A stretch of 49,701 nucleotides of DNA from Chloroflexota bacterium (GTDB taxonomy: Bacteria; Chloroflexota; Dehalococcoidia; UBA2979). The position numbers were made by a program, and so were the translations under genes. Under the pieces are notes generated by a model. It was not told the DNA's origin, made no database searches, and saw nothing but the letters and a program-made list of their open reading frames with translations. Shown piece after piece: positions 30,704 through 39,087 of this stretch (the stretch's first letter is position 1; each line of letters begins with the position of its first letter). Location: contig QWQU01000005.1 of assembly GCA_003670735.1 (NCBI GenBank), positions 1-49,701 of the forward strand, read 5' to 3'.

Positions 30704-31746
30704 CGACAGCACCGTTGCCGGGTGCGGCGATTCGAGCCGCACTCGTGGCGATCGTGGACCAGCACCGCGACCTCACGGAAGACGAGGCCGCGGCGTGCAT
30801 GGAAGAGATCATGGGCGAGGGCGCCTCGCCTGCGCAGTTCGGCGCGCTGATGACGGCGCTGCGGATGAAGGGCGAGACCGTCGATGAGCTGACGGGGATG
30901 GCGCGCGTGATGCGCGCGCACGCCCTGCGCGTCGAGGTTTCCGCGCGGCCGCTGCTCGACACGTGCGGGACGGGCGGCGATGGGCTGCACACGTTCAACG
31001 CCTCGACGGCTTCGGCCTTCGTGGTGGCGGCGGCGGGCGGCAAGGTCGCGAAGCATGGCAACCGCGCTGCCTCGTCGCAGTCGGGCTCGGCGGACGTGCT
31101 CGAGGCACTTGGCGCGACGATCGCGCTGACTCCGGAGCAGGTCGCGTCGTGCATCGAGACGACGGGCGTGGGCTTCATGTTCGCGCAGGCGTACCACCCG
31201 GCGATGCGCTTCGCGGGGCCGCTGCGCCGCGAGCTGGGTGTGCGCACGGTGTTCAACCTGCTTGGACCGCTGACGAATCCTGCGGACGCGCATTGCCGCG
31301 TGTTCGGGGTGCCGGATAAGGCGATCGCGGAGAAGGTTGCGAGCCTCGTTGCACGGCTCGGGCTGCGACACGCGCTGGTCGTGACCGGCGATGAAGGTCT
31401 CGATGAGATCTCGGTGTCCGGCCCGACGACGGCGTTCGAGGTGCGCGGGGCCGAGGTGAGCCAGCGCCAGATCACGCCGAGCGAGCTCGGCCTGAAGACG
31501 CACAACATCAACGACGTCGCCGGCGGCACACCGCAGGAGAACGCGACGACGATGCGCAAGATCTTCACGGGCGAAGGCCCCGAGGCGGTGCGCGACTTCG
31601 TCGCCGCGAACGCGGGTGCCGGTCTCTACGTGCTCGGGCTCGCGTCGAGCATTCGACAGGGCGTCGAGCAGGCGAAGCAGGTGATGGAGAACGGCGACGC
31701 TGCGGTGCGCCTCGGTGCATTCGTGGAGGCGACGCGTCGTGCCTGA
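30700..31746 (+). CDS. trpD: Anthranilate phosphoribosyltransferase
   Basis: TrpD attaches phosphoribose from PRPP to anthranilate. In the 348-residue protein I see [17 protein letters not shown] (PRPP loop), [32 protein letters not shown], and [15 protein letters not shown] overlap with trpG upstream and an 8-nt overlap with trpC downstream point to tight coupling. Confidence 0.97.
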   Translation: MTTAPLPGAAIRAALVAIVDQHRDLTEDEAAACMEEIMGEGASPAQFGALMTALRMKGETVDELTGMARVMRAHALRVEVSARPLLDTCGTGGDGLHTFNASTASAFVVAAAGGKVAKHGNRAASSQSGSADVLEALGATIALTPEQVASCIETTGVGFMFAQAYHPAMRFAGPLRRELGVRTVFNLLGPLTNPADAHCRVFGVPDKAIAEKVASLVARLGLRHALVVTGDEGLDEISVSGPTTAFEVRGAEVSQRQITPSELGLKTHNINDVAGGTPQENATTMRKIFTGEGPEAVRDFVAANAGAGLYVLGLASSIRQGVEQAKQVMENGDAAVRLGAFVEATRRA

Positions 31747-32611
31747 GGTCAGCGCTGCGGATGGCGCGCGGGTCACGGGGACGGTGCTCGACCGGATCGT
31801 CGCTGACCGACGCGAGCGACTGGCTGAGGACCGTGTCGCGGTGCCCGAGGTGCGCTTCGCGGAACTTGCCTCGAGCCTGCCGGGACAGCGCGTCTCGTTC
31901 GCCTCACGGCTGCGGGAGGGACGCACCGGTGCGCCGAGTGGTGCGCGGCTACGGCTGATTGCGGAGATCAAGCGTGCCTCGCCGTCGAAGGGGCTGTTCG
32001 ATGCGAACCTCGTCGCGGCCGATCAGGCGCGCGAGTACGCACTGGCGGGCGCCTCGGGCGTCTCGGTGCTGACGGAGCCTTCGTTCTTCCAGGGTGGGAT
32101 CGCTGACCTGCGCGATGCACGGCTCGCGTTCGGGGATGACCTCGATCGCCCTGCGCTGCTACGCAAGGACTTCATCTTCGACCCGTACCAGGTGCGCGAG
32201 GCGGCCGCGAACGGTGCTGACGCGCTGCTGCTGATCGTGATGATGCTCGAGCCCGACGCGCTGCGTGACCTGATCGCGCTGACGCGCGAGGAAGGCCTCG
32301 AGCCATTGATCGAGGTGCACGACGAAGCCGAGGTCGAGGCGGCGCTCACGGCCGGCGCGCGCGTGATCGGTGTGAACAACCGCGACCTGCGCACGTTCGC
32401 GGAGGACCTCGGCACGACCGAGCGGCTCGCACGACTCGTGCCGGCGGAGGCGACGCTGGTGGCGGAGTCGGCGATTAAGGTCGCCTCGGACGCTGCGCGC
32501 ATGGCGGATGCCGGCGCGCATGCCGTGCTGGTGGGCGAGGCGCTCGTCACGACGGGTGACATCGCGAGCAAGGCGCACGAGCTGCTGCTGATCCCCGAGG
32601 TGCGCGCATGA
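31739..32611 (+). CDS. trpC: Indole-3-glycerol-phosphate synthase
   Basis: TrpC closes the indole ring of CdRP. I start it at the GTG at 31739 ([20 protein letters not shown]), overlapping the trpD end, which gives 290 residues. TIM-barrel motifs: LIAEIKRASPSKGLF (catalytic Lys), SVLTEPSFFQG, LLRKDFIFDPYQV, IGVNNRDLRTF and LVAESAI. It overlaps trpF by ATGA. Confidence 0.96.
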   Translation: MPEVSAADGARVTGTVLDRIVADRRERLAEDRVAVPEVRFAELASSLPGQRVSFASRLREGRTGAPSGARLRLIAEIKRASPSKGLFDANLVAADQAREYALAGASGVSVLTEPSFFQGGIADLRDARLAFGDDLDRPALLRKDFIFDPYQVREAAANGADALLLIVMMLEPDALRDLIALTREEGLEPLIEVHDEAEVEAALTAGARVIGVNNRDLRTFAEDLGTTERLARLVPAEATLVAESAIKVASDAARMADAGAHAVLVGEALVTTGDIASKAHELLLIPEVRA

Positions 32612-33351
32612 CCTTCGTGAAGATCTGCGGCAACCGCACGCCGGCCGATGTGATCGCAGCGGCCGAGGCCGGTGCGGACTTCATCGGCATGGTGTTCGCG
32701 GAGTCTCGACGCAAGGTGGACACGCAGCAGGCGTACGACATGGTGCGCGCGCTCGGGCGACCGCTCGCGGAGCACGAGTTCCTCACGCCCCCGCCGGCCC
32801 AGCCGCAGGTGCGCGAGGAGGCGGGCGAATGGTTCCGTCACGGCTCGCGGGTGCTAGAGGCATACCTCGACGCGAAGCGGCCGCTGACGGTGGGTGTGTT
32901 CGCCGACCAGTCGTTCGAGGAGATCAATGAGATCGTCGAGGAGTGCGGGATCGACCTCGTGCAGCTGTCCGGCGATGAGCCGTGGGACGACTGCCTGATG
33001 ATCGCGCGCCAGACGATTCAGGTCGTGCACGTTTCACCGATCGATTCGCCCTCGGACCCGATGGCGCTGGTCGAGCCGGGCTTCTCGATCGCATTGATGC
33101 TCGACTCGGCACATGGGCCGTATCGCGGCGGATCGGGGCAGACCTTCGACTGGGAGGTCGCGCGGCAGATCTCGTCGCGGATGCCGATGCTGCTAGCGGG
33201 TGGCCTGACGCCGGAGAATGTGGGTGAGGCCGTACGCACGGTGCATCCGTGGGCGGTCGATGTGTCGAGCGGTACCGAGACCGATGGCAAGAAAGACTAT
33301 GACCGCGTGCGGGCCTTCATCGCCGCGGTTCGAGAGGCAGACGCCGGATGA
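32608..33351 (+). CDS. trpF: Phosphoribosylanthranilate isomerase
   Basis: TrpF isomerises PRA to CdRP. The catalytic Cys is in [12 protein letters not shown] at the N-terminus; the catalytic Asp region is [10 protein letters not shown], and the phosphate loop [11 protein letters not shown] is intact. At 247 residues it is about 40 longer than usual because of an insertion around residues 53-92 (ending [14 protein letters not shown]) after the second strand. ATGA overlaps join it to trpC and trpB. Confidence 0.94.
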   Translation: MTFVKICGNRTPADVIAAAEAGADFIGMVFAESRRKVDTQQAYDMVRALGRPLAEHEFLTPPPAQPQVREEAGEWFRHGSRVLEAYLDAKRPLTVGVFADQSFEEINEIVEECGIDLVQLSGDEPWDDCLMIARQTIQVVHVSPIDSPSDPMALVEPGFSIALMLDSAHGPYRGGSGQTFDWEVARQISSRMPMLLAGGLTPENVGEAVRTVHPWAVDVSSGTETDGKKDYDRVRAFIAAVREADAG

Positions 33352-34580
33352 CCAGCACCACACATGCCGACGCGGCGCAGCACGGCCCTGACGAGCGCGG
33401 CCACTACGGTGAGTTCGGCGGGAAGTTCGTCCCCGAGACGCTGATGCCCGCGCTCGCAGAGCTTGAGGCGGCATACGAAGAGGCGAAGGCCTCGTCGGAG
33501 TTCCGTGAGCAGCTCGAGTTCCTGCTGCGCACCTATGTCGGTCGACCGACGCCGCTGACGTACGCGGGCCGACTCACGGAGCACCTCGCACGCCTCAATG
33601 GTGGGGTGGGGCCAAAGGTGTACCTGAAGCGCGAGGACCTCGCGCACACGGGCGCGCACAAGATCAACGCGGCGCTCGCGCAGGCGCTGCTCGCGAAGCG
33701 CATGGGAAAGAAGCGCATCGTCGCCGAGACGGGCGCGGGCCAGCACGGCGTGGCGACGGCGACGGCGTGCGCGCTGCTCGACCTCGATTGCGTCGTGTAC
33801 ATGGGCTCCGAGGACGTGCGGCGTCAGTCGCTGAACGTGTTCCGCATGAAGCTGCTCGGCGCGGAAGTGCGCCCGGTCGATGCCGGATCGCGCACGCTCA
33901 AGGACGCGATCAACGAGGCGATTCGTGACTGGGTCACGAACGTACGCGACACGCACTACCTGATTGGCTCCGTCGTGGGGCCGCATCCGTACCCGGCGAT
34001 GGTGCGCGACTTCCAGGCCGTGATTGGCACGGAGACGCGCGCGCAGATCCTCGAGGCTGAGGGACGACTGCCAACGATCGCGGTGGCGTGCGTCGGTGGT
34101 GGCTCGAACGCGATGGGCATGTTCGCGCCGCTGATGGACGACCCGATTCGACTCGTGGGTGTCGAGGCGGCGGGCGAGGGGCTCGACGCGAAGCACGCGG
34201 CGACGCTGACCAAGGGTCGTCCCGGCGTGCTGCATGGCGCGCGCTCCTACCTGCTGCAGGACCAGTACGGGCAGGTGATGGAGGCGCACTCGATCTCCGC
34301 GGGCCTGGACTACCCCGGTGTTGGGCCGGAGCACTCGTGGCTGAAGGTGACCGAGCGGGCAGAGTACGGCTCCGTGACCGACACCGAGGCGCTCGCGGGC
34401 TTCCAGCTGCTGTGCCAGACCGAGGGCATCATCCCGGCGCTCGAGTCGTCGCACGCGATCGCATACCTGGAGAAGCTGATGCCGAGCGTGAACCCGAACG
34501 ACCTGATCGTGGTGAGCCTGAGCGGGCGCGGCGACAAGGACATCAACACCGTCGCGGACGCGCTCGGCGTCTCGCTCTAA
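33348..34580 (+). CDS. trpB: Tryptophan synthase beta chain
   Basis: TrpB condenses indole with serine using PLP. The 410-residue protein has [33 protein letters not shown] (PLP-lysine), [33 protein letters not shown], and the serine-phosphate loop [10 protein letters not shown]. It is the canonical TrpB1 type. Its TAA stop is in the same reading frame as the following methyltransferase. The partner trpA is 2.1 kb downstream, beyond three other genes. Confidence 0.97.
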   Translation: MTSTTHADAAQHGPDERGHYGEFGGKFVPETLMPALAELEAAYEEAKASSEFREQLEFLLRTYVGRPTPLTYAGRLTEHLARLNGGVGPKVYLKREDLAHTGAHKINAALAQALLAKRMGKKRIVAETGAGQHGVATATACALLDLDCVVYMGSEDVRRQSLNVFRMKLLGAEVRPVDAGSRTLKDAINEAIRDWVTNVRDTHYLIGSVVGPHPYPAMVRDFQAVIGTETRAQILEAEGRLPTIAVACVGGGSNAMGMFAPLMDDPIRLVGVEAAGEGLDAKHAATLTKGRPGVLHGARSYLLQDQYGQVMEAHSISAGLDYPGVGPEHSWLKVTERAEYGSVTDTEALAGFQLLCQTEGIIPALESSHAIAYLEKLMPSVNPNDLIVVSLSGRGDKDINTVADALGVSL

Positions 34581-34688
34581 CTCGTAGGGACGTCTGACAC
34601 GACCACGAACGATCTGTCTCCCGCGGAGCTCTATGGGCGGCGCGCTGCGCCGGTCTATGACGACGACGTCGCGGCGTGCGACGAGCGG

Positions 34689-35303
34689 ATGATCGACGCG
34701 CTCGCCACGCTGGCCGGCACGGGTCGGGTACTGGAGATGGGGATCGGCACTGGTCGGGTGGCGCTGCCGCTGGTTGCGCGCGGTGTGCACCTCGAAGGGA
34801 TCGATATCTCACCGGAGATGGTGGAGCGGCTGCGTGCGAAGCCCGGCGGGGCGGAGATCGCGGTCACGATCGGCTCGTTTGCCGATGTGCCGCTCGAGGG
34901 TCGGTACGATCTCGTGATCCTCGTGTTCAACACGATCTACATGCTGCAGACCGCGGAGGAGCAGCAGCGCTGCTTCGAGCATGTGGCCGAGCATCTGCGC
35001 CCGGGTGGGGCGTTTGTGATCGAGGCGTTCATCCTCGATGAGCACGCTGCGGCGAAGCGCAAACGAGGCAAGCGCGACACATCGCACTACGACGTGGCGA
35101 CGCAGCGACTGACGCTCGACTACCTCGGGAGTGGCGAGGGGGTGCTGCGGGCGTACTCGGTGGATCTGCGGTACGCGCCGCCGGCCGAGCTCGACCGCAT
35201 GGCTCGAGCCGCGGGGCTGCAGCTGGCCGGGCGCTGGCGTGACTGGGAAGCGAACCCGTTCACGGAGCTCTCGAGCGAGCACGTCTCGCTCTACACGCGC
35301 TAG
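34689..35303 (+). CDS. Class I SAM-dependent methyltransferase (true N-terminus probably upstream)
   Basis: The SAM-binding motif is VLEMGIGTGRVALPLVARG, followed by GIDISPEMVERLR and the LRPGGAFVIEAF strand. The first canonical start is the ATG at 34689 (204 residues), but the same frame upstream reads NDLSPAELYGRRAAPVYDDD, a normal opening for this family. That stretch has no ATG, GTG or TTG back to the trpB stop. An ACG at 34599 lies about 8 nt after AGGGA and could be a non-standard or mutated start. The target is unknown. It converges with the HNH gene at CTAG. Confidence 0.82.
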   Translation: MIDALATLAGTGRVLEMGIGTGRVALPLVARGVHLEGIDISPEMVERLRAKPGGAEIAVTIGSFADVPLEGRYDLVILVFNTIYMLQTAEEQQRCFEHVAEHLRPGGAFVIEAFILDEHAAAKRKRGKRDTSHYDVATQRLTLDYLGSGEGVLRAYSVDLRYAPPAELDRMARAAGLQLAGRWRDWEANPFTELSSEHVSLYTR

Positions 35304-35833
35304 ACGATCGAAGCGCTCTTCGCCCTGTTGCAGTCGCCGCAGAGGATCTGAATGTTCTCGGCGGTGACGCCGCCGCCCTTGGCCACGGGGATCACGTGGT
35401 CGAACTGCAGATCGTCCTCGATGCCGCACTGCACGCAGCGACCATCGTCGCGCTCCCAGACGAGCACCTTCACGTCGTCGGGGATGCGGGCACGCCTCGA
35501 GGTCTCGACGTCGGTGGCGTTGACCCGAGCCTTGCGCAGGCGGTCGAGCTGCGACGACTGACGGCGCTGGCGGTTCCAGAGCAGGAGCTCGACCGCCTCG
35601 GCATCGAGGTCGGCGTCGGCCCAGTAGTAGCCCTGGTCGGTCCACCAGAACGTGCGATCGCTGTCCTCGCCGATGAGCGCGACGCCGTGCTCGGCGAGGG
35701 CGGATTTCGCGCGGCGATGCGCACTCGGGGTGAGCTCGAAGCACTGGGTGCGGGTGTAGTAGATGCGGTAGGTCGCCCAGACCCAGAAGCCGGACTTCTC
35801 GAGTCGAGTGCCCATGACGCGGCGCAATGCCAT
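35300..35833 (-). CDS. HNH endonuclease
   Basis: The 177-residue protein starts at the ATG at 35833 with AGAGGA upstream; the much longer track ORF is antisense to the neighbouring protease and is rejected. The C-terminal half is an HNH nuclease: CVQCG and CGDCNRAKS zinc knuckles enclose DDLQFDHVIPVAKGG, the catalytic histidine region, and ENIQILC. The N-terminal 90 residues are not recognised. It could be a stand-alone defence, repair or mobile-element-derived nuclease. The stop shares CTAG with the methyltransferase stop. Confidence 0.88.
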   Translation of the reverse strand: MALRRVMGTRLEKSGFWVWATYRIYYTRTQCFELTPSAHRRAKSALAEHGVALIGEDSDRTFWWTDQGYYWADADLDAEAVELLLWNRQRRQSSQLDRLRKARVNATDVETSRRARIPDDVKVLVWERDDGRCVQCGIEDDLQFDHVIPVAKGGGVTAENIQILCGDCNRAKSASIV

Positions 35834-35911
35834 GCGCCTGTCCTCTCGGTGTTGCCCCGCCACGGGCGCAGTCAGCGTATCAGCATCTTTGTTCTGACGG
35901 CTTGCCGACGC

Positions 35912-35917
35912 TACCCT
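35912..35917 (+). promoter_or_regulatory. -10 box (TACCCT) of the CPBP protease gene, probably leaderless
   Basis: TACCCT ends 6 nt before the ATG at 35924, the same spacing as at lepB. No ribosome-binding site fits between. Confidence 0.5.
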
Positions 35918-35923
35918 CGATGC

Positions 35924-36649
35924 ATGTTTGCTGATCTGCCACAGGTGATGGAGCGCGAGCCGGAGCCGCTGCAGCGCATCTGGCGCGTGCGCGACCTCGT
36001 GATCGGCGTGACGGCGATGATCGTCGCGTTTATCGCGGTGGTGGGCACGCTCGCGCTGCTGCGTGTGCACGGGTTCGTGGCGGGGTTTGCGGCGACGCTG
36101 CTGTTCGAGGTGATTCTCGCGGCGATCGTGCTTGGGTTGGCGCGGCTGCGACGGATCAGCTTTGCGCAGCTGGGGTTTGTGCGACCTCGCAACTGGGGGC
36201 TCGCGATCACGGCGTGGCTGGGCTCGTACGCGGTGGCGATCAGCTATGCGCTGGCGCTGCTGGCGCTGAAAGCGGCGCACCTCGACACGTCGCGCCTCGA
36301 GGGTGGCAATCCGCTGCCGCTCGGGCCGGACGCGACCCCGCTGATGCTGGGGGCACTGGGCGTGCTCGTGATCGGGTTCGCGCCGGTGTGCGAGGAGCTG
36401 TTCTTCCGTGGCTTCGTCTTCCGATGCGTGCGCGGCTTCGCGCCGCTGTTTGCGGCGGCGCTGATTAGCGGGCTCGGGTTTGCCGTGTTCCACGCCAACC
36501 TGGCGGTGGTGGTGCCGTACGCGCTGATCGGGGCGCTGTTCGCCTGGAGCGTGGAATCGAGCGGGTCGCTCTGGACCTCGATCGTGGCGCACACGCTGGT
36601 GAACACGCTCTCATTCGTGGTGAGCGTGGCGGTGTTCGCGCGGGCGTAG
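35924..36649 (+). CDS. CPBP-family intramembrane glutamic endopeptidase
   Basis: A membrane protein of 241 residues with about six hydrophobic helices. The CPBP/CAAX motifs are CEELFFRGFVFR (EExxxR), FAVFHANLAV (FxxxH) and SIVAHTLVNT (HxxxN/B). Such proteins cleave within membranes or process prenylated or secreted peptides; the substrate here is unknown. Its own promoter separates it from the divergent HNH gene. Confidence 0.93.
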   Translation: MFADLPQVMEREPEPLQRIWRVRDLVIGVTAMIVAFIAVVGTLALLRVHGFVAGFAATLLFEVILAAIVLGLARLRRISFAQLGFVRPRNWGLAITAWLGSYAVAISYALALLALKAAHLDTSRLEGGNPLPLGPDATPLMLGALGVLVIGFAPVCEELFFRGFVFRCVRGFAPLFAAALISGLGFAVFHANLAVVVPYALIGALFAWSVESSGSLWTSIVAHTLVNTLSFVVSVAVFARA

Positions 36650-36688
36650 GCTGGGGCCGCCTCGGAACTCGCAGGTGGTCAGGCGGGC

Positions 36689-36697
36689 TGGTACTCT
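36689..36697 (+). promoter_or_regulatory. Extended -10 box of trpA (TGGTACTCT)
   Basis: TGGTACTCT ends 9 nt before the trpA ATG at 36707. The leader would be about 2 nt, so trpA probably has its own promoter and near-leaderless mRNA, independent of the T-box transcript. Confidence 0.5.
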
Positions 36698-36706
36698 CGT
36701 CGCCCT

Positions 36707-37513
36707 ATGGCTGATCGACTCGCCACGATGTTTGCACGCACCCGCGCAGAGGGCCGTCCGGCGATCATTCCGTTCGTCCCGGGCGGCTGGCCCGAGGCTG
36801 ACGCGACCGTCGCAATCGTGCGCGCAGCCGTCGAAGGCGGCGCGGACGCACTCGAGATTGGCTTCCCGTTCAGCGACCCGCTGGCCGACGGCGCGACCAA
36901 CCAGCTCGCGTACCAGCAGGCGCTTGCGAACGGCGTGAACGCCGACACGATTCTCGCTGCCGTGCGCGCGATCCGCGCCGAGGGCATCGAGGTGCCGATC
37001 CTGCTGATGGGCTACAGCAACCCGCTCTATTCCTACGGCGTGGTGAAGTTCGCCTCGGACGCCGCTACGGCGGGGGTGGACGGGCTGATCATCGTGGACC
37101 TGCCGCCCGAGGAGGCTACGGAGCTCGAGGGCCCCGCACAGGCTGCCGGGCTGCACCTGATCTACCTGCTCGCGCCGGCCTCGACTGCTGAGCGGATCAC
37201 GGCGGTCGCGCAGCACGCGAGCGGCTTCATCTACTGCGTGAGCGTGACCGGCGTGACTGGTGCGCGCACCTCGATGTCCTCGGAGCTGCCGGAGTTCCTC
37301 GCCCGGGTTCGAGCGCAGACGGATGTGCCGCTGGCCGTGGGCTTCGGCATCTCGGCGCGCGAGCACGTAGAGGCGGTCGGCCAGGTGGCCGACGCGGCGA
37401 TCATCGGCAGTGCCTTCGTGCAGGTCGTGGGCGGCGCCCCGGCAGCCTCTAGGCCCGCGGCGGTGAGCGCCTTCGTGCGTGAGATGGCCGGCGCGAGCCC
37501 CGCCAGGGCCTGA
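36707..37513 (+). CDS. trpA: Tryptophan synthase alpha chain
   Basis: TrpA splits indole-3-glycerol phosphate and passes indole to TrpB. The 268-residue TIM barrel has IIPFVPGGWP, ALEIGFPFSDPLADG (catalytic Glu), VDGLIIVDLPPEE (catalytic Asp), IYLLAPAS, and YCVSVTGVTGAR. The phosphate-binding loop is VGFGISAREH. It is detached from trpB and instead begins a run with aroH, DAHP synthase and scpA. Confidence 0.96.
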   Translation: MADRLATMFARTRAEGRPAIIPFVPGGWPEADATVAIVRAAVEGGADALEIGFPFSDPLADGATNQLAYQQALANGVNADTILAAVRAIRAEGIEVPILLMGYSNPLYSYGVVKFASDAATAGVDGLIIVDLPPEEATELEGPAQAAGLHLIYLLAPASTAERITAVAQHASGFIYCVSVTGVTGARTSMSSELPEFLARVRAQTDVPLAVGFGISAREHVEAVGQVADAAIIGSAFVQVVGGAPAASRPAAVSAFVREMAGASPARA

Positions 37514-37622
37514 CGGCTATCACGGCTGGGCCTGTGACCTAGCCTGCCGCTCGCGGTGGGCGCTACAGTCGGCAGCAAGCAAGGGCGGCCGGGGGGGCCG
37601 AGCAGCAGGTTCGGAGCCATTC

Positions 37623-37991
37623 ATGCTCGTCCGGGGGATCCGAGGGGCCACCACCGTTGAGGCCAACGCGCGCGAGGACATCCTTGATGCGACTCGGGAG
37701 CTGCTGACCGCGATCCTCGAAGCGAACCGCGTCGAGCACGACCTGGTTGCCTCGATCGTCTTTAGCACCTCGCCTGACCTGAACGCCGAGTTCCCCGCAG
37801 TCGCCGCGCGCGAGCTCGGGTGGACCGATGTAGCGCTGAGCTGCTTCCACGAGATGGGCGTGCCCGGATCGCTGCCGAAGTGCCTGCGGATCCTGATGAC
37901 TGTGAACACCGACCTCGCGCTTGGCGAGGTGAAGCACATCTACCTGCGTGGCGCTCGGGCACTGCGCCCCGATCTCGTCGGCGAAGAATAG
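37623..37991 (+). CDS. aroH: Chorismate mutase, AroH class
   Basis: A 122-residue monofunctional chorismate mutase of the trimeric AroH type, converting chorismate to prephenate for Phe/Tyr. Active-site residues known from the Bacillus enzyme are all in place with at most one-residue shift: Arg7 in VRGIRGATTVEAN, Arg63, Cys74 and Glu77 in ALSCFHEMGVPGSLPKCLR, Arg89, and Tyr107. I start at the ATG at 37623, with GGAG 7 nt upstream. A TACAGT box (37562-37567) may give an internal promoter. TyrA, encoded 15 kb upstream, uses the product. Confidence 0.95.
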   Translation: MLVRGIRGATTVEANAREDILDATRELLTAILEANRVEHDLVASIVFSTSPDLNAEFPAVAARELGWTDVALSCFHEMGVPGSLPKCLRILMTVNTDLALGEVKHIYLRGARALRPDLVGEE

Positions 37992-38043
37992 TCGCCGCAC
38001 AGCGTCGCTGCCCTGCGGGCGGCGAGAACTCCGAGGCCTTCCA

Positions 38044-39087
38044 ATGATCGTCGTCATGAACATGGGGCGCAGCGAGGCGCAGCGCGACGCGATCCTGCAG
38101 CGCCTGCAAACACTCGGACTGCGCGGTCAGGAAATCAGCGGTGTCTCGCGCACGGTGATCGCCGTGCTGGGCAACGTGTTCCCGGAGCTGCGTGACGAAC
38201 TCTCCACGATGGAGGGCGTCGACGAGGTCCTGCGAGTCTCGAAGCCATACAAGCTCGCGAACCGCGAAGTGCACATGGACGACACGGTCGTCGAGTTGCC
38301 GTACGGCGTGCGCGTCGGTGACGGCCACCCCGTGATCATCGCCGGTCCCTGCGCGGTCGAGACCGAGGAGCAGCTCTGGGCTGCGGCCAAGGGCATCCGC
38401 GCCGCCGGCGCACACATCCTGCGCGGCGGCGCGTTCAAGCCGCGCACCTCGCCGTATTCGTTCCAGGGGCTTGGGGTGCCGGGTCTGAAGATCCTGAAGG
38501 ACGCTGGTGACCGTCTCGGGCTGCCCGTGGTGACCGAGCTGATGTCGGTGCGCGACATCGACGCCGTCGCGCAGTACTCGGACGTGCTGCAGATCGGCGC
38601 GCGCAACACGCAGAACTTCGTGCTGCTTGAAGAGGCGGCGAAGGTCGGCAAGCCGATCCTGCTGAAGCGAGCAATCGCCGGCACGATCGAGGAGTGGCTG
38701 CTGGCGGCGGAGTACATCTTGAACGCCGGCAACCCGAACGTGATCCTCTGCGAGCGCGGCATCCGCACGTTCGAGACGGCGACGCGCAACACACTCGACC
38801 TGAACGCGATCGCGCTGGTGAAGCGCCTCAGCCACCTCCCGGTGATCTCGGATCCGTCGCACGGGACGGGCCGCTGGTACCTGGTACGTCCGATGTCGAT
38901 GGCGAGCATTGCGGTGGGCGCCGACGGCCTGATGATCGAGGTGCACCCGAGCCCTGACCACGCGCTGTCCGACGGCGCGCAGTCGCTGACGCCGGGCAAT
39001 TTCGCCGGCCTCGTGCGCGAGGTGGGGAAGCTCGCGGAGGCGATCGGTCGTCCGCTCTCGCCGGCACCAGAGCGCATCGCCTCATGA
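38044..39087 (+). CDS. aroF: 3-deoxy-7-phosphoheptulonate (DAHP) synthase, type I-beta
   Basis: The first shikimate-pathway enzyme, joining PEP and erythrose 4-phosphate. The 347-residue protein has an N-terminal ferredoxin-like regulatory domain (1-75, MIVVMNMGRSEAQRDAIL) typical of the AroA(Q)/I-beta class, then the barrel: IIAGPCAVETEEQL, LRGGAFKPRTSPYSFQGLG, IGARNTQNF, LCERGIRTFE and PVISDPSHGTGRW. GAGG lies 8 nt before the ATG. Its stop overlaps scpA (ATGA). Confidence 0.96.
   Translation: MIVVMNMGRSEAQRDAILQRLQTLGLRGQEISGVSRTVIAVLGNVFPELRDELSTMEGVDEVLRVSKPYKLANREVHMDDTVVELPYGVRVGDGHPVIIAGPCAVETEEQLWAAAKGIRAAGAHILRGGAFKPRTSPYSFQGLGVPGLKILKDAGDRLGLPVVTELMSVRDIDAVAQYSDVLQIGARNTQNFVLLEEAAKVGKPILLKRAIAGTIEEWLLAAEYILNAGNPNVILCERGIRTFETATRNTLDLNAIALVKRLSHLPVISDPSHGTGRWYLVRPMSMASIAVGADGLMIEVHPSPDHALSDGAQSLTPGNFAGLVREVGKLAEAIGRPLSPAPERIAS

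Noticed and set aside
35396-35923. N-terminal extension of the CPBP protease ORF
   Set aside because: This part is antisense to the HNH gene; the ATG at 35924 with a -10 box 6 nt upstream and the first membrane helix soon after is the better start.
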